This document shows positions 40,040-51,582 of a DNA stretch of 64,000 nt, piece by piece. A program made the translations under genes and the position numbers. Below the pieces are notes generated by a model. The model did not search any database, had not been told where the DNA came from, and worked only from the letters and a program-made list of their open reading frames with translations. The stretch comes from Vespula vulgaris (taxonomy: Eukaryota > Arthropoda > Insecta > Hymenoptera > Vespidae): positions 1,311,001 to 1,375,000 of the forward strand of contig NC_066595.1 of the NCBI RefSeq assembly GCF_905475345.1, read 5' to 3'. How positions within the stretch are numbered: position 1 is the first letter of the stretch; every line of letters begins with the position of its first letter.

Positions 40040-41834
40040 TTTTTCTTTATTTTATATATATTCTTTATCTTATTTTATAAAATTTAATGTTAAAAATTTT
40101 ATTTAACATCATATTACATACATAGAAAGAAACCAATACTTACCATCATATAAATGTATGCAGCTTATATTTTGTATGAGCAATGTAGTAAGATCAAATA
40201 TAAATAGTAAATATAAAATGTTATTTGTAATCCATCTGTTACTTTATGAAAACCATTAAGATGTATAACGAGATTCCTATATTTCCAAAATTACAATAAT
40301 TGTTTGGATAACGCAATATTACTAATTTTATATAAAGGACAAATATAAATGAGAACAAAATGGGAATAAAAGCGAAAATTACGTTTTCTAGCATAACATA
40401 CTTTTACTTTGTATAATCTATAGTAGTTTCTTCTTTTCCTTTTCTTTTTAAAGATCTTTTTAAAGAATTTCATAGGCTTAAAAATGTTATATCTACAAAT
40501 TTGTAATCATCATTACAAGATAAAACCACTTCCGATGAATGTAAAGGGGCGGGGGGGGGGGCGATAGATTTATATATAGATATATTTCTGTATTTAAATA
40601 TACATAAATATATAGTCCACTATAGTTATAAATATCTAAGAAATTGTAAGAAATTTTGTTTTTGGGAAGATAAGGTGAGAAGAGGAGGAGCTAGACTGTA
40701 TAAATCACAGTTCAAGTTCTTTTAGACTGTGGTGTGTGATGTGGCTATGCAATATATATATATATCTATTTAAATCACGTGAACCTAAAATCTAAAATAT
40801 ATACCAAAGGGTGGTAATTTAATCATATAATATATTTAAGTTAATGTGAAGTTTAATTACTTAAATATACTAATATCAATCGTAATAATTACAAGCATCG
40901 TTATGATTTAATGCAACCAGTCGAGTACGATCATCGTCACGGCTAGATTACTTTGCCTTTACCCATCTATTTATCAATGATCAAATCGTTTATTTATTTA
41001 TATATAGCACGTTTAATATACGTGCTACTATGATCATTTCTTTTTCTTCTTTTTTTTTTTTAAATATTTTTAAACTTGGTTGCTTTCGCTAGGCAAGATG
41101 ATTCCGATATTGCAATATACATTAGAAAAATATGCTATGCCTAAAATAGGATGAAGGCCTGAAGGCAACCATAGAACAATATTTGCAATGTGTGCGTTAT
41201 TTTCTATACAAATTTGTGTTTTTCTCATCAACATATCTAATATTTTAATATAGTGCATTAAAAAAGATTAAGCTCTGACAATTAATTTAATATTGTCTAT
41301 ATAGTCAGAGAAAGTCAAAGTATAAAGTTAAGTATCTTTCGAAATTTTCCCTAAATCATATGTAAAAAAAAGAAAAAAAAAAGAAAGAAAAAAATAGATA
41401 ATTAAACAAACAAAAAATTTAAAACTTATTCATATATGCCATCATGTTTCTATACATATACTATACTATATATTTTTTAAGTATAGTGTATGCTAAAATG
41501 TTATAAAGCATTTGAAAGAATTGTTTTACATTGATATGACTGCGCTAGTTACTTACAATGTAAAACAAAAAAATGAGAAAAAAAATTAAGTTTACGTCAA
41601 TTTGTTTTGATGAATTTTTTCCACTTGAAAAAAATTTTGTGAATTAATGATAAATAGGAAGTAATATTAAAGATTTGCATTTTCTGTACTCTCAATTTTT
41701 AAACATATTTGATTATTTAAAACATTATTGCTATGTGGCCATAATGTAAAATGACTCTCGTCCGTATTCTATACGATACTTTTACACTTAAAAATATCAA
41801 CTCATAATAAAACTTTAAATAAATATTTATATTG

Positions 41835-41836
<2 letters not shown>

Positions 41837-41882
<46 letters not shown>
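41837..41882. repeat. (TA)n microsatellite
   Basis: A TA dinucleotide tract of about 46 bp, with a second short TA run near 41899-41913. Confidence 0.9.
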
Positions 41883-41887
<5 letters not shown>

Positions 41888-44091
41888 GTATACACACATA
41901 TATATATATATATCAAATAAATAATTTTTATAATAAGCATTAACTTTTATTTAATTCGTAATGCTTCTCGAGCTATTACATCACAATGTTTTAAAAAAAC
42001 AAGTATTTAAAATTAATTTTATTTTCATTTTAAGCTTTTTTACAATAAGGTAATATAAAATTATAAGGTGTTCATTATTTCCCATGTCAACACATCATGA
42101 AACCATTATAAAATTAATACCATTAATACACATTCTTATTTTTTACATCGTTTATTCATCTTAACCAGGTATTATGGAAATATTACCCCATAAAGAATAT
42201 ATTAAAAAAAAATTATGTAATGTATTAGTTTATTTATTCTTTTTTTAACGTGACTTATGTCATTTTGCATTACAGCCACACATATATATATAAGAGATCT
42301 CATTTTAAATTATAAGTTGTTAAAAATTATTGATTATATATAAGAGTTATATTAACAAGAATCTCTTTGAGATAACATTAAGCAAACAATTTCTTCGTTG
42401 CTAATGTAGAAGAAAATAAATTATATGTATATTTATATATTTGTGGAAAATAATTTGTTCTCTTTCTTTGCAATATTTACCAATGTTTAAAGCTCATTAG
42501 AATTAATAACAAATCAGAAAATGCTTTCGTTGAGAGTATTCTAATTATATAATAAAGAAGTACGTATATATGTATATATATATGGCAGCACAGTCTTGAC
42601 AACGCTTTGTCCCAAAATGATATAGATAACATAAAAATATCAGTTACTTCCCTTTTTTTATTTAATCCAGCAATTATTATTCATAATTTCATTGATTTAA
42701 GATGCATATGAATTTATTTTTAAGGAATTAATATATTATGAACACAAAGTCCATAATAGTTTCCTTCATTATATTGCAGTTGACTTCGCAAGAAAATACA
42801 GTAAAGAACGGTCTCGTAGCACCATTTTAACATAAATCTTATAATGAGAACAATATTTTAGGATGATAACGTAGAGACGAAGATTAATTATGTTTTAACA
42901 AAGTCATTTAGAAACATACATAGTGATCACCATGTGATAGTAGCCTTCTCTACAATGTTCGTATATCTTTTACATTTTCTAATGCTGATCGTGTTTTTGC
43001 CAGCTATTCTTTCTTTTAATGTAATATCTGGCATCTAGAAAAATGTTATTACTCAGTTTTCAAGCACTGTAATGCAGCACCGGAATACCTTGCACAGCTA
43101 CTCTATAAAACTCACAAAGAGAAAAAAAAGAAATGAAATAAAAGAAAAACAAAGAAACTAATTAATGGTTTTAGTAGTGCTAAATATTTATACTCTATGT
43201 TTCAATACCCGCGGAGAAAAAACGAGGAATAAATATCTTCATAGAAGGGTTTTTCTTTAAAAGAATTGCTGCGACAGTGTAAATAATTGATTTGCATTAT
43301 AGATTGAAACATATTTAATGAGTAATAATGCTGGTTATATTCACGTGAAGTTGCACATAAACACACAATACTACTTATACTTCATTGCATTATTTATGAA
43401 TCAATAGACTAATATACTTAATAATTATTAGACTAATCATTAACCTAAGATTGTGATCACCCATCAATATCAGCCATTATCTAAGCAACATTCCCTTCTT
43501 GATATAGAAACAAAACAGCAATATATAAAATTTGCGATTAAATTGAAATTGCTAACGAGATAATTTTAATCGTTTGCCGACTGACTGACTGCACCAAAAA
43601 TTCTGGATCTTCTTAAAAACAAACTTTATCCGCGAATTTTTGCGTTTAAGTAAATTAATAATAAACATAATATAGAATAATAATAAATTGTAATAATCAT
43701 AAAGATAATAATAGGTAATAGTAATAGTAAGCTGGCAGCAGTTAGTAACCAGATATATTCTCAGTTAGAACTCTCGCTAGATGACAATCTGACATGGCAC
43801 TGATGTCCAATTTTGAAACATTCACACTCACACACTCATTCTAATTGGCAATCAAACAAATCGTTTGCTGTCTGATGTTCTATTTCTCTACCCCCTTTCA
43901 ATTTTCTATCTGAAATTAATTTTTTTTTGCACCTCTTACACTCTGTGTCATTCATACTTTTCTGCATGTATATTTCACTCCTAAACACACAATCAGCTGC
44001 CAGATAATTTATCTTGTTTCTTCTGGGTTTTATATTCTGTTTGTTTATATAGTTATATAACCATTTTCCCAACGACTACACACTAAATAGT

Positions 44092-44988
44092 TCAAATTTT
44101 TTGCACTTTTTCACCAACAACAACTGGATTATTGCGCCGTATCTCTTGAGCGCCCATTTCTCTATAATCAAATTTGCAGTCGTGCTTATCACTGTATCGA
44201 TGCACGGAGCAGAATAGTCCTCCGCAACGACACTCAAATCCTATAAATGTAAGAAAAGTTTAGATGATGCTAAATATGTATATAATGATATAGAATAAAA
44301 AGAATTTATATAGAATCTTCCTTAAATATTAACAAATAATATATCTTACCAGTTAATCCAACTTTTTTGCGACAAACAGCACAACGATTTTTCTTCTTCT
44401 TAGATTCTTTATCAGTCTCTTTGCCATCGAAGCACTCATCTGTATCACCACTACTCACTGAACCTTCAGCTACTGTAACGCTTACTCCTACTTCACTGTC
44501 CTGATCTTCCCTGCTAACCTAAATATATTGCATAATATTTTATGGATTATTAGGAAAATAATACAAGAAAAAATAAGATCAAATAAAATAAAATAAGGAA
44601 ATATATATCAGATCTAAAATATAAAATTAAACATAGGATTTGACATCCTATCAATAAAAATTACTTTAATTACAAAATTACTTCGACACATACAATAACA
44701 TACTTCTTTAGGATTGGGTAGATCTGTCGTTGATTGAGGTATAGTAGGAATGGTAGGTTGGGCTGTAGTTCCTGTAACAGCAGGACTGCCAAAACCGCTT
44801 TGCAACGTGCCAGCGTTACCAGAAACGGTCTGTGAGGTTGGAACAGTTGCAGCTGATACTGGTGGTTGTTGTTTCTTTTTTAAATTTTCTTTGTAGCAAA
44901 GAGAACAAAGTCCATCAGTGGCTGGCGAGCCATAAAATCCACAACCGCTGCGGCACAAAGCTTGCATTGGATTAGATTCACGTTCCAT
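44092..44988 (-). CDS. ZFAND6: A20/AN1 zinc-finger stress-associated protein (ZFAND5/6 type)
   Basis: Members bind ubiquitin through the A20 finger and act in proteasome and NF-kB related stress responses. Three coding exons: 44704-44988, 44350-44518 and 44092-44240; 200 residues (ZFAND5/6 are about 208-213). Residues 11-34 form the A20 finger (CRSGCGFYGSPATDGLCSLCYKE). A Ser/Thr/Pro/Gln-rich linker follows. The AN1 finger is near the C-terminus (CAVCRKKVGLTGFECRCGGLFCSVHRYSDKHDCKFDY), then the family tail REMGAQEIRRNNPVVVGEKVQKI. All zinc ligands are present. The 5'UTR continues upstream to an acceptor at 45171, within which there is a uORF. ZFAND5 and ZFAND6 cannot be separated here, so the symbol is approximate. 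Confidence 0.93.
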
Positions 44989-45103
44989 TATGAGCTGTTG
45001 TTACAATATTTCTGTGCCAGTAAAATTGATTTTTCTTCTATGATATTTGAAATCACTGTCTTGATTAACAGTGAATAGGTATAGTCAGCTTGGCACAGGA
45101 TAA

Positions 45104-45163
45104 CTAACTGTTTTCTGCCACAGCTTTCTTGCCGATCGCTCGTTTACGACCGCGTGTCACCAT
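45104..45163 (-). promoter_or_regulatory. Upstream ORF in the A20/AN1 gene leader
   Basis: On the minus strand an ATG at 45163 opens a 19-codon frame (MVTRGRKRAIGKKAVAENS) ending with TAG at 45104-45106. It lies in the leader exon whose 3' splice acceptor (TTTGTAATAG) precedes position 45171, and it ends 115 nt before the main ATG at 44988. It is strongly basic. The uORF would be translated only if this leader exon is used. Confidence 0.5.
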
Positions 45164-46338
45164 GTAGTCACCTATTACAAAGAAATGAAATTGTCAAGAT
45201 ATATTTCAATACTTATAAGATCATATAAATAATTGAATCATTTTTATTAAAAATTATTTAAAAATAATCATAGGATCATCATAGGATAATATAGAACATT
45301 TGTTGTAAAGTTTATAATAATCTCAAGAAAGCATTAACACCGAATAATCAGAAAGATTATAACCTTTAAATAATTGAAATATCTGCACTTTGTTAATAAA
45401 TATTACAATTTTAAGTATAAAAGAAACAAAAACAAAAAGAAAATAAAGAAAAAAAATTACAAAAACGTATACACCGTTATATTAAAGTCAAATAAAAAAT
45501 CGGACTAAATTAATTAATAGAGGAAGATAACTGTTAGCTTCATATTTATTGAAACGTAGAAACATTATATATCGAGAAGACAATAAAGAAAACTTGTTTT
45601 CAGAAAAATAACTGATAACAGTTCTCAAAAATTCGTTGTATAAAAATTATATGTAAGAAAAAATCCTAAAGAATGAATTTAAAGGAATTCATGGAAATTT
45701 TACTACGTCATCTTTACGATCTGATTTTCTCTCGGCGCAATACGACCTTAACAAAAGGCGTGAAAATAGTGAGTGTGATATTACTCACTTTCCAACACGT
45801 AATCGTGTTGCAAGAAACGTACAACATGGAGTAGAAGTTTGTTCCAAGCATTTAAGTAAACGCTTCGTATATCCGTATCGTGCTTAAATATCGTAACAAA
45901 AAAGAGTCCGTCGAGAAATTGTCGGTTGTAAGTCGCCTGGCGAATCTCCGCGCACTCTGCTGAGAGTTTTAGCACGTAATCATTTTATTTCACCCACCGA
46001 TCTGTAATAAAGCGTTGTTAAATATTTGTAACTTTGTTATTCAATTGTTCGATACAATCTCGAAGTGAGAGAGAACATACAAGGACAGAACACAGAGCGA
46101 TGATAACGACGGCGACGACAGACAAATGTTTTCATTATGGCGATCGGTCAAAGAACATGTAGGCTATGGACGAATACGCACGTAGAGTACGCGACAACAA
46201 GCAGCATTCACAAGTATTTTTTAACCAATTACTGCCAAGCTATACTTAGATTACCGCAATTAAAATCATATTACAAGTTTATTGCTTTTGTTAACTTCTA
46301 CAATAGTATGCAACTACTTATAATACAAAACTATTTTC

Positions 46339-46364
46339 ACACATCACACACACACACACAACAA
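46339..46364. repeat. (CA)n microsatellite
   Basis: A short CA dinucleotide tract of about 25 bp with one interruption. Confidence 0.8.
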
Positions 46365-48964
46365 AGAAATATACTTGAATAAAATAATTGATATATGTAT
46401 ATATTCATACAGTTAAATTATTTTTACTACATGATGACTTTAATAAGAAAGATTATTATAAGAAAAATATAAGACACACTTTAGATCACGATACATGCGC
46501 ACATATACCATACATAAAAGGAATTAAAGTTTCAAAAGGAATCAAATTTACTTTTAAAACTACACAGGGATTAATCTTAAATAGTATTGCTCTAGGCGCC
46601 ACGTTGCATAGCAAATGCTTAAGAACACTGTAGATGGCGCAACGAGCGGAGCCCCGTGTTTCCACTCTTACTAGATCCAGGGATTTGACCCGAGCAGAGC
46701 TTTTTAGCGCATGCGTGGTTAAAGATCTTACCCGATGTGCTTAGTCTTATAAAATTAAAATATATATAGATATATATTTGAGATATATATAAAATTACTA
46801 GGAAATAAATTCTACACACGTAACTATACTAATATGTTGGAGAATTGTAGAGATGTAGTAGGAATTAAAAACAGAATGTTAATTGCACAGAATTGATTTA
46901 GGAAGAAGAAAAAGAATCATTAACATCGAATAAAAAAAATGATCGTACTGAAATTACACGTGTTCTTCTATGAAACAATGATCTCATACAGAATTCCTTA
47001 AATGGAAGATAAAGAACGATAAACTGAAAGATTTAATCGACATCGTGTGAATAATATATTTATAGGATTTTCATCAATTATGACAATAGTTAGAAAAGAA
47101 AGTAATTATATCAAATAGCTACTTTAAGGTTGCCCAAGGTAAAAGTGTTGTTCATGGATAAATACGAGGGTGTGGACGAACGTCATCGTCGCCTTACTGC
47201 GCATGAGCGAAAAATATCCTATATTATCTGGCATCAATGGCTTAACCTCCATTACTATTACGTAGATCGGATGATATTTTTAATATTTAATTTATAACAT
47301 GCAAGGGGAAAAAAGAAATATATTTTACATGAGAAATTAATATAATTAATATCAACTAATTTTAATATCGTATAATAGTATGTCACGTTTAAACATGTTC
47401 ATGGATCATGAAAATGACATGCTTAAAAATAAACTTTTGTTATTTCATAAATATACTATATTTATACCAATGTTAAAACAGAAAATTCTAATTAATAATA
47501 TCATTCGGAAAAAGTTATTAACTATACATTGATAAAGAGGAATCGTATATCGCATAATTAAGAGAATTCTGCTTAAAAGAAAATGTGAACAATAATATTA
47601 TATGGATCAATGAAGCATTGCTCTGGTTTCTAATTTTCTTTTTATTATTTCATTTATTCAAAGTTGGTATCAGTAACATTCTTATACTTCGTCTTCTCAT
47701 CGTGTGCTTATCTATATATAGTACCATATTCAAATATTACTAGATTCCCGCGGTAATCTAACTGTTCTTTTAAATAAAACATATGACAAATACAATTTTT
47801 AAGAATATCCCATATAAAATTTTATTTATTTACTCTTTCTTTTCTTTACTTCTTAAAAAAATTTACAAATTTCAGGACGATTCGTGTCTGAAGTTTGGTT
47901 ATATCGTTCGATCATTCATAACCATAAATTTTAATAGTTAAAAGAAAACAATTGAATTAGATTATTTGTAATTATGATATATTTTTAATTACTTAAATTG
48001 TATATAAAATATAATAGACTTATCAACCGTTTTAAAATTACTTCTTATATTTAATTCTCATTTCGAACTATATGTATAAATATCAGATTCGATATAATTC
48101 GATATACAAATTCGATATAATGTTAACATTTTAAAGAGATTTATGTAAAATTAAAACAATCGATTGAAAAAAAAGATGGGATAAAGATCTACGAAAGAAT
48201 GAGTTTCTTTCTCATTTGTGATAGAACTTCAGGAATTATCGAGTTTTATGTATTAATTAAAAATAAAAAGTAATAAATAAAAAAAAATAAATTCATTTTT
48301 TATTTTGTTCTCCCGCGATTAGAATATAATAGAAAACTATGCACAAATGATACAATTAATATATTCAAATCAAAAGATGATTAGGAAATCTATTCGTGTC
48401 GTTAGATAATATGCTTCATTTACACTGTGTATCGTTACCGTCCTGACAACGAGCACTATATGTTTTATAGATTTTCGACCTTTGCAAAGTCATACAATCA
48501 AAGTAGTGTTATCTTAATTCTCGTATGATCTATTCGTTAAAACATCAAGTAATCACCACATCTGTTTCGATCGAAGCCGAGATTAAACGAATAAAAAGTT
48601 TAAGGCAAATCACGTAATGCCTTGAGAGAAACTTGTATCAAAAAGTAATACAAATCAATCAACACATCTATCAGAAGATATTTTTCGTTACTTTTTCTCG
48701 TATAAAATAATTATCTCGTAAGATATTTTCTCCCCCCCCCCCTCATACTATCATCTATTCTCGTATTTTGTCTATTTCAGCAATTAATTTGGATAAATGC
48801 CAAAATCAAACGTTAAATATAATACAAATTTTATATCGAAAATAACATTGTCAAGAATTTAGAATGTATATCTATAATCTCGCACAGAGCGAAATCTCTT
48901 ATAATATAGAAAATTTTATATTAATTAGTTAATTAGGCGAGTTTAAATCATATATCGATTAAAA

Positions 48965-48990
48965 AACACACACATACACACACACACACA
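48965..48990. repeat. (AC)n microsatellite
   Basis: An AC tract with one ATAC interruption, followed by CG-containing ACGC units to about 49010. Confidence 0.8.
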
Positions 48991-49888
48991 CGAACGCACG
49001 CGGACGCATAAAAAGTAGTTTACATTTTTACTATCAAAACTTTTTTAAAAGTCATCATAGTAAAGTCAGACGAATGGAATTGCAAATCAATTGAATGAAG
49101 AGAAAATTGAAGGGGGAAAAAAAAGCGAACTCACGTTAAACGATTCCCAAGATCTGGCGTTAATTGTTATATTCTCGATGAATATATCGAAATTTTTTTA
49201 AAGAAGGCCTACTACGATACATATACGCAAAACTAACTTTCGGTACAGCGATCTTCAATTTATCACGTGACATAGGGATTCATTTCCTCTTATTTAGCGT
49301 ACGACTATAATATACTACATAGAGACGCCGCGAGAAGGAAAGTAATGTTCAACAGACATGAGAATCAAAATGTCTTTATACTAAGCTTAGTATACGTAGA
49401 GTTAGAACGTATCTTACGGAATAATGAAAGTCGACTACTTCGAAAAAGTGCTATAATAATCACGTTTCAAAGAATTTTTATTGTTTCAACCACACGAACG
49501 TACGTCAACGACAATGAGAAGTCGAGTAGGGGATCACGTGTACCAGTTATTAACCATTTTAAAAGCACGATTTCTCTCGAAAACGTTAAGTAATTTTGTT
49601 GTTAAAATAGAATGTTTAAAGCAAAATTCCCTATTTATTTTTATATTTGTTGTACGAGTATGCCATTTCTTTCTAATGAGAATGTCGAACGGAATGAAAG
49701 TCTGATAACCACCTTTCGACACTCGTTATCGACTTCCTCGTCGCCGTCCCGATGCTAAGGCAAAAAGTCATCTATGTAGTGTGTGTGTAGGCGAAGAATA
49801 TAAATAGAGAAATAAGAAGTTTATTGAAGTCGGTGATATCGCCGCGAGGACTTTGAAGGTATGCTATATGATATTCAAGCGCAAATAC

Positions 49889-49906
49889 GATGGTGATGGC
49901 GATGGT

Positions 49907-49938
<32 letters not shown>

Positions 49939-50044
49939 GACGACAAAGACAATGACGAGGAAGACGATGACGATCAAAACTACACTGCTGCGCGACATTT
50001 GTAGATGGCGATACGCCAGAAGGAAAGGGGACAAACAGAGAGGA

Positions 50045-50106
<62 letters not shown>

Positions 50107-50108
50107 AC
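49889..50108. repeat. GAC/GAT trinucleotide and (GA)n simple repeats
   Basis: GATGGTGATGGCGA-type units grade into a run of GAC triplets at about 49912-49938, and 110 bp further a (GA)n tract spans 50049-50106. A reading frame of 91 codons on one strand and 83 on the other crosses both tracts, but it is made of repeat-encoded Asp/Glu/Arg or Ser/Leu and I do not treat it as a gene. Confidence 0.85.
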
Positions 50109-50312
50109 TATTCAAAGGGATGCGATAGAGTTAGTGTAGACGAACGTATATTAAACTACATTTACGTAGTTAAAATTGGAGTAAACCTCGCGCTATCATA
50201 GTGATAATAGTAGCAGTTATCGTAATCGTAGCCGTTGTAGCTTTAGATTCGCGGAGCCAGAGAACAACGCAACGCACGCAAAGGCTATCGCCGAGGAACA
50301 GTGACGAGAAAG

Positions 50313-50385
50313 GGAGGGAAGGGAGGCAAAGAGGGAAGGAGTAAGAGGAAGGGAAGGAGTAAGAGGAAGGGAAAGAGAAAGAGCG
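50313..50385. repeat. Purine-rich degenerate tandem repeat (GGAAGGAGTAAGA units)
   Basis: AAGGAGTAAGAGGAAGGG occurs twice in direct succession, flanked by GGGAGG and GGGAAAGAG blocks, giving a 70-bp purine tract in the CpG-richer zone upstream of TAF1. Confidence 0.7.
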
Positions 50386-51582
50386 AAGACATGGCTACCA
50401 TCCTTGAATACGCACTTAGCTCACAAATTGCGTCGCACATCCTTTGTTTCGCGCAATGGACATTACATTCTCATTTTCTTTTCAGCCTATTTTATTTTCA
50501 CGAAATTCACTATTATTTGTTGCGATTAAATGTAATATCGACGTAGCAGCTATCGATAGAAAACGATTACGTAGTAGAAACTAGTGTAGTGGCTATTTGA
50601 TAAAAATAGTTTCTTTCTCGGGAGAGTAACAGGCGGTTTGGGATTGCGACACTTACCGAAGGCTGTTGCGGTGTAGTGGAGCGCAATATGTCAGCTGACT
50701 TGACGTGTGACCGATCGTAATCCTGCATCAGTATCCGACATAATTCTCAGCAAAACATCAACCTTTTATTGTCAATAGGACACCTGCTTACCAATACTTA
50801 AACGGTATGCACTGTTTCACAAAGACACCGGGAGCAAGTAAGCGTTTGAAACAAACTTAAATATTCCCACGAACGTACCCACCGATCGCGGAGCGGAAGC
50901 CACCAAAGCTGCGGACACAGGAACAAGTACTGCCGATGACTGGTGCAAAGTTAGATCTCTTACTTTCCCCCACTCTCCTTATACAAAGCTCCCCAAGCGG
51001 TTGAAACGCGAAGTTACCCGAGGACGACCGAACAATCGCGATCTTGAACGATCCTTTTCGACCTTCATAAGAATCGATCATTTCTTTATATTATTTAAAA
51101 TCTCATAAAAATAATCATAGCGATATCTTTATATTGCAAAAATGTATTATTTGAGTGATGAAGTTAATAAATATTTAAAAATAGAAAATATTTTTTATAT
51201 TGTCTATATGTGACATCGAAAATTTTTATATGATTGGTCGATATTAATTTCGCTTCGAATTAACATCCAATCATATTTTTAATACTGTATTACTAGTGTT
51301 GCGATTTGCGAACACTCCATGAATTTAAAACTGTGTAAAAAGTTCTGCATAGTGCTACATTTTCACGTTTTACTCGATCAATCTAATAAATTTAATTTTA
51401 TCGTTTTGTTTGTTATTCTTTTTGTGTATACTATAAAATATAAACGTAATTCTGAGGATTATTTCGTACAAAAGTGTAGTTATATCATATTTACACTTTT
51501 AATAAATGAATGTTGACATATATTTATATATATATATATATGAGAATATTGTTGTTCTGATAATATATTAAATTAAAAAACA

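Larger units (their letters stand above)
39601..44091. other. Gene-free region between Rab11 promoter and the A20/AN1 gene
   Basis: Roughly 4.5 kb of AT-rich DNA with no protein-like frame. It holds TA microsatellites at 40004-40033 and 41837-41882, a G-run at 40549-40561, and on its right side probably the 3'UTR of the A20/AN1 gene. The 78-codon minus-strand frame at 43836-44072 lies in that presumed 3'UTR and has no family resemblance. Confidence 0.4.
45172..51582. other. Long noncoding region upstream of the A20/AN1 gene and TAF1
   Basis: About 6.4 kb between two divergent genes. Candidate noncoding first exons on the minus strand end at strong donors near 46732 (CATCGG|GTAAGA) and 50657 (CTTCG|GTAAGT), and could splice to the acceptor at 45171; this is inference. 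The stretch 49300-51080 is visibly richer in CpG than the rest and holds GAC, GA and GGAAG repeats. A TAGATGGCGC motif is at 46631. Small frames at 46137-46633, 49345-49722 and 50857-51081 lack family features. Confidence 0.4.

Noticed and set aside
43836..44072. 78-codon minus-strand frame just after the A20/AN1 stop
   Set aside because: The CxxC in it raised a zinc-finger idea, but there is only one pair, no splice-compatible frame to the gene, and it sits in the presumed 3'UTR.
46137..46633. Two 81-codon plus-strand frames
   Set aside because: No conserved pattern; composition follows local base content and includes a CA microsatellite.
49853..50128. 91-codon plus-strand frame with Asp and Glu-Arg runs
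   Set aside because: Consists mostly of GAC and GA repeat translation.
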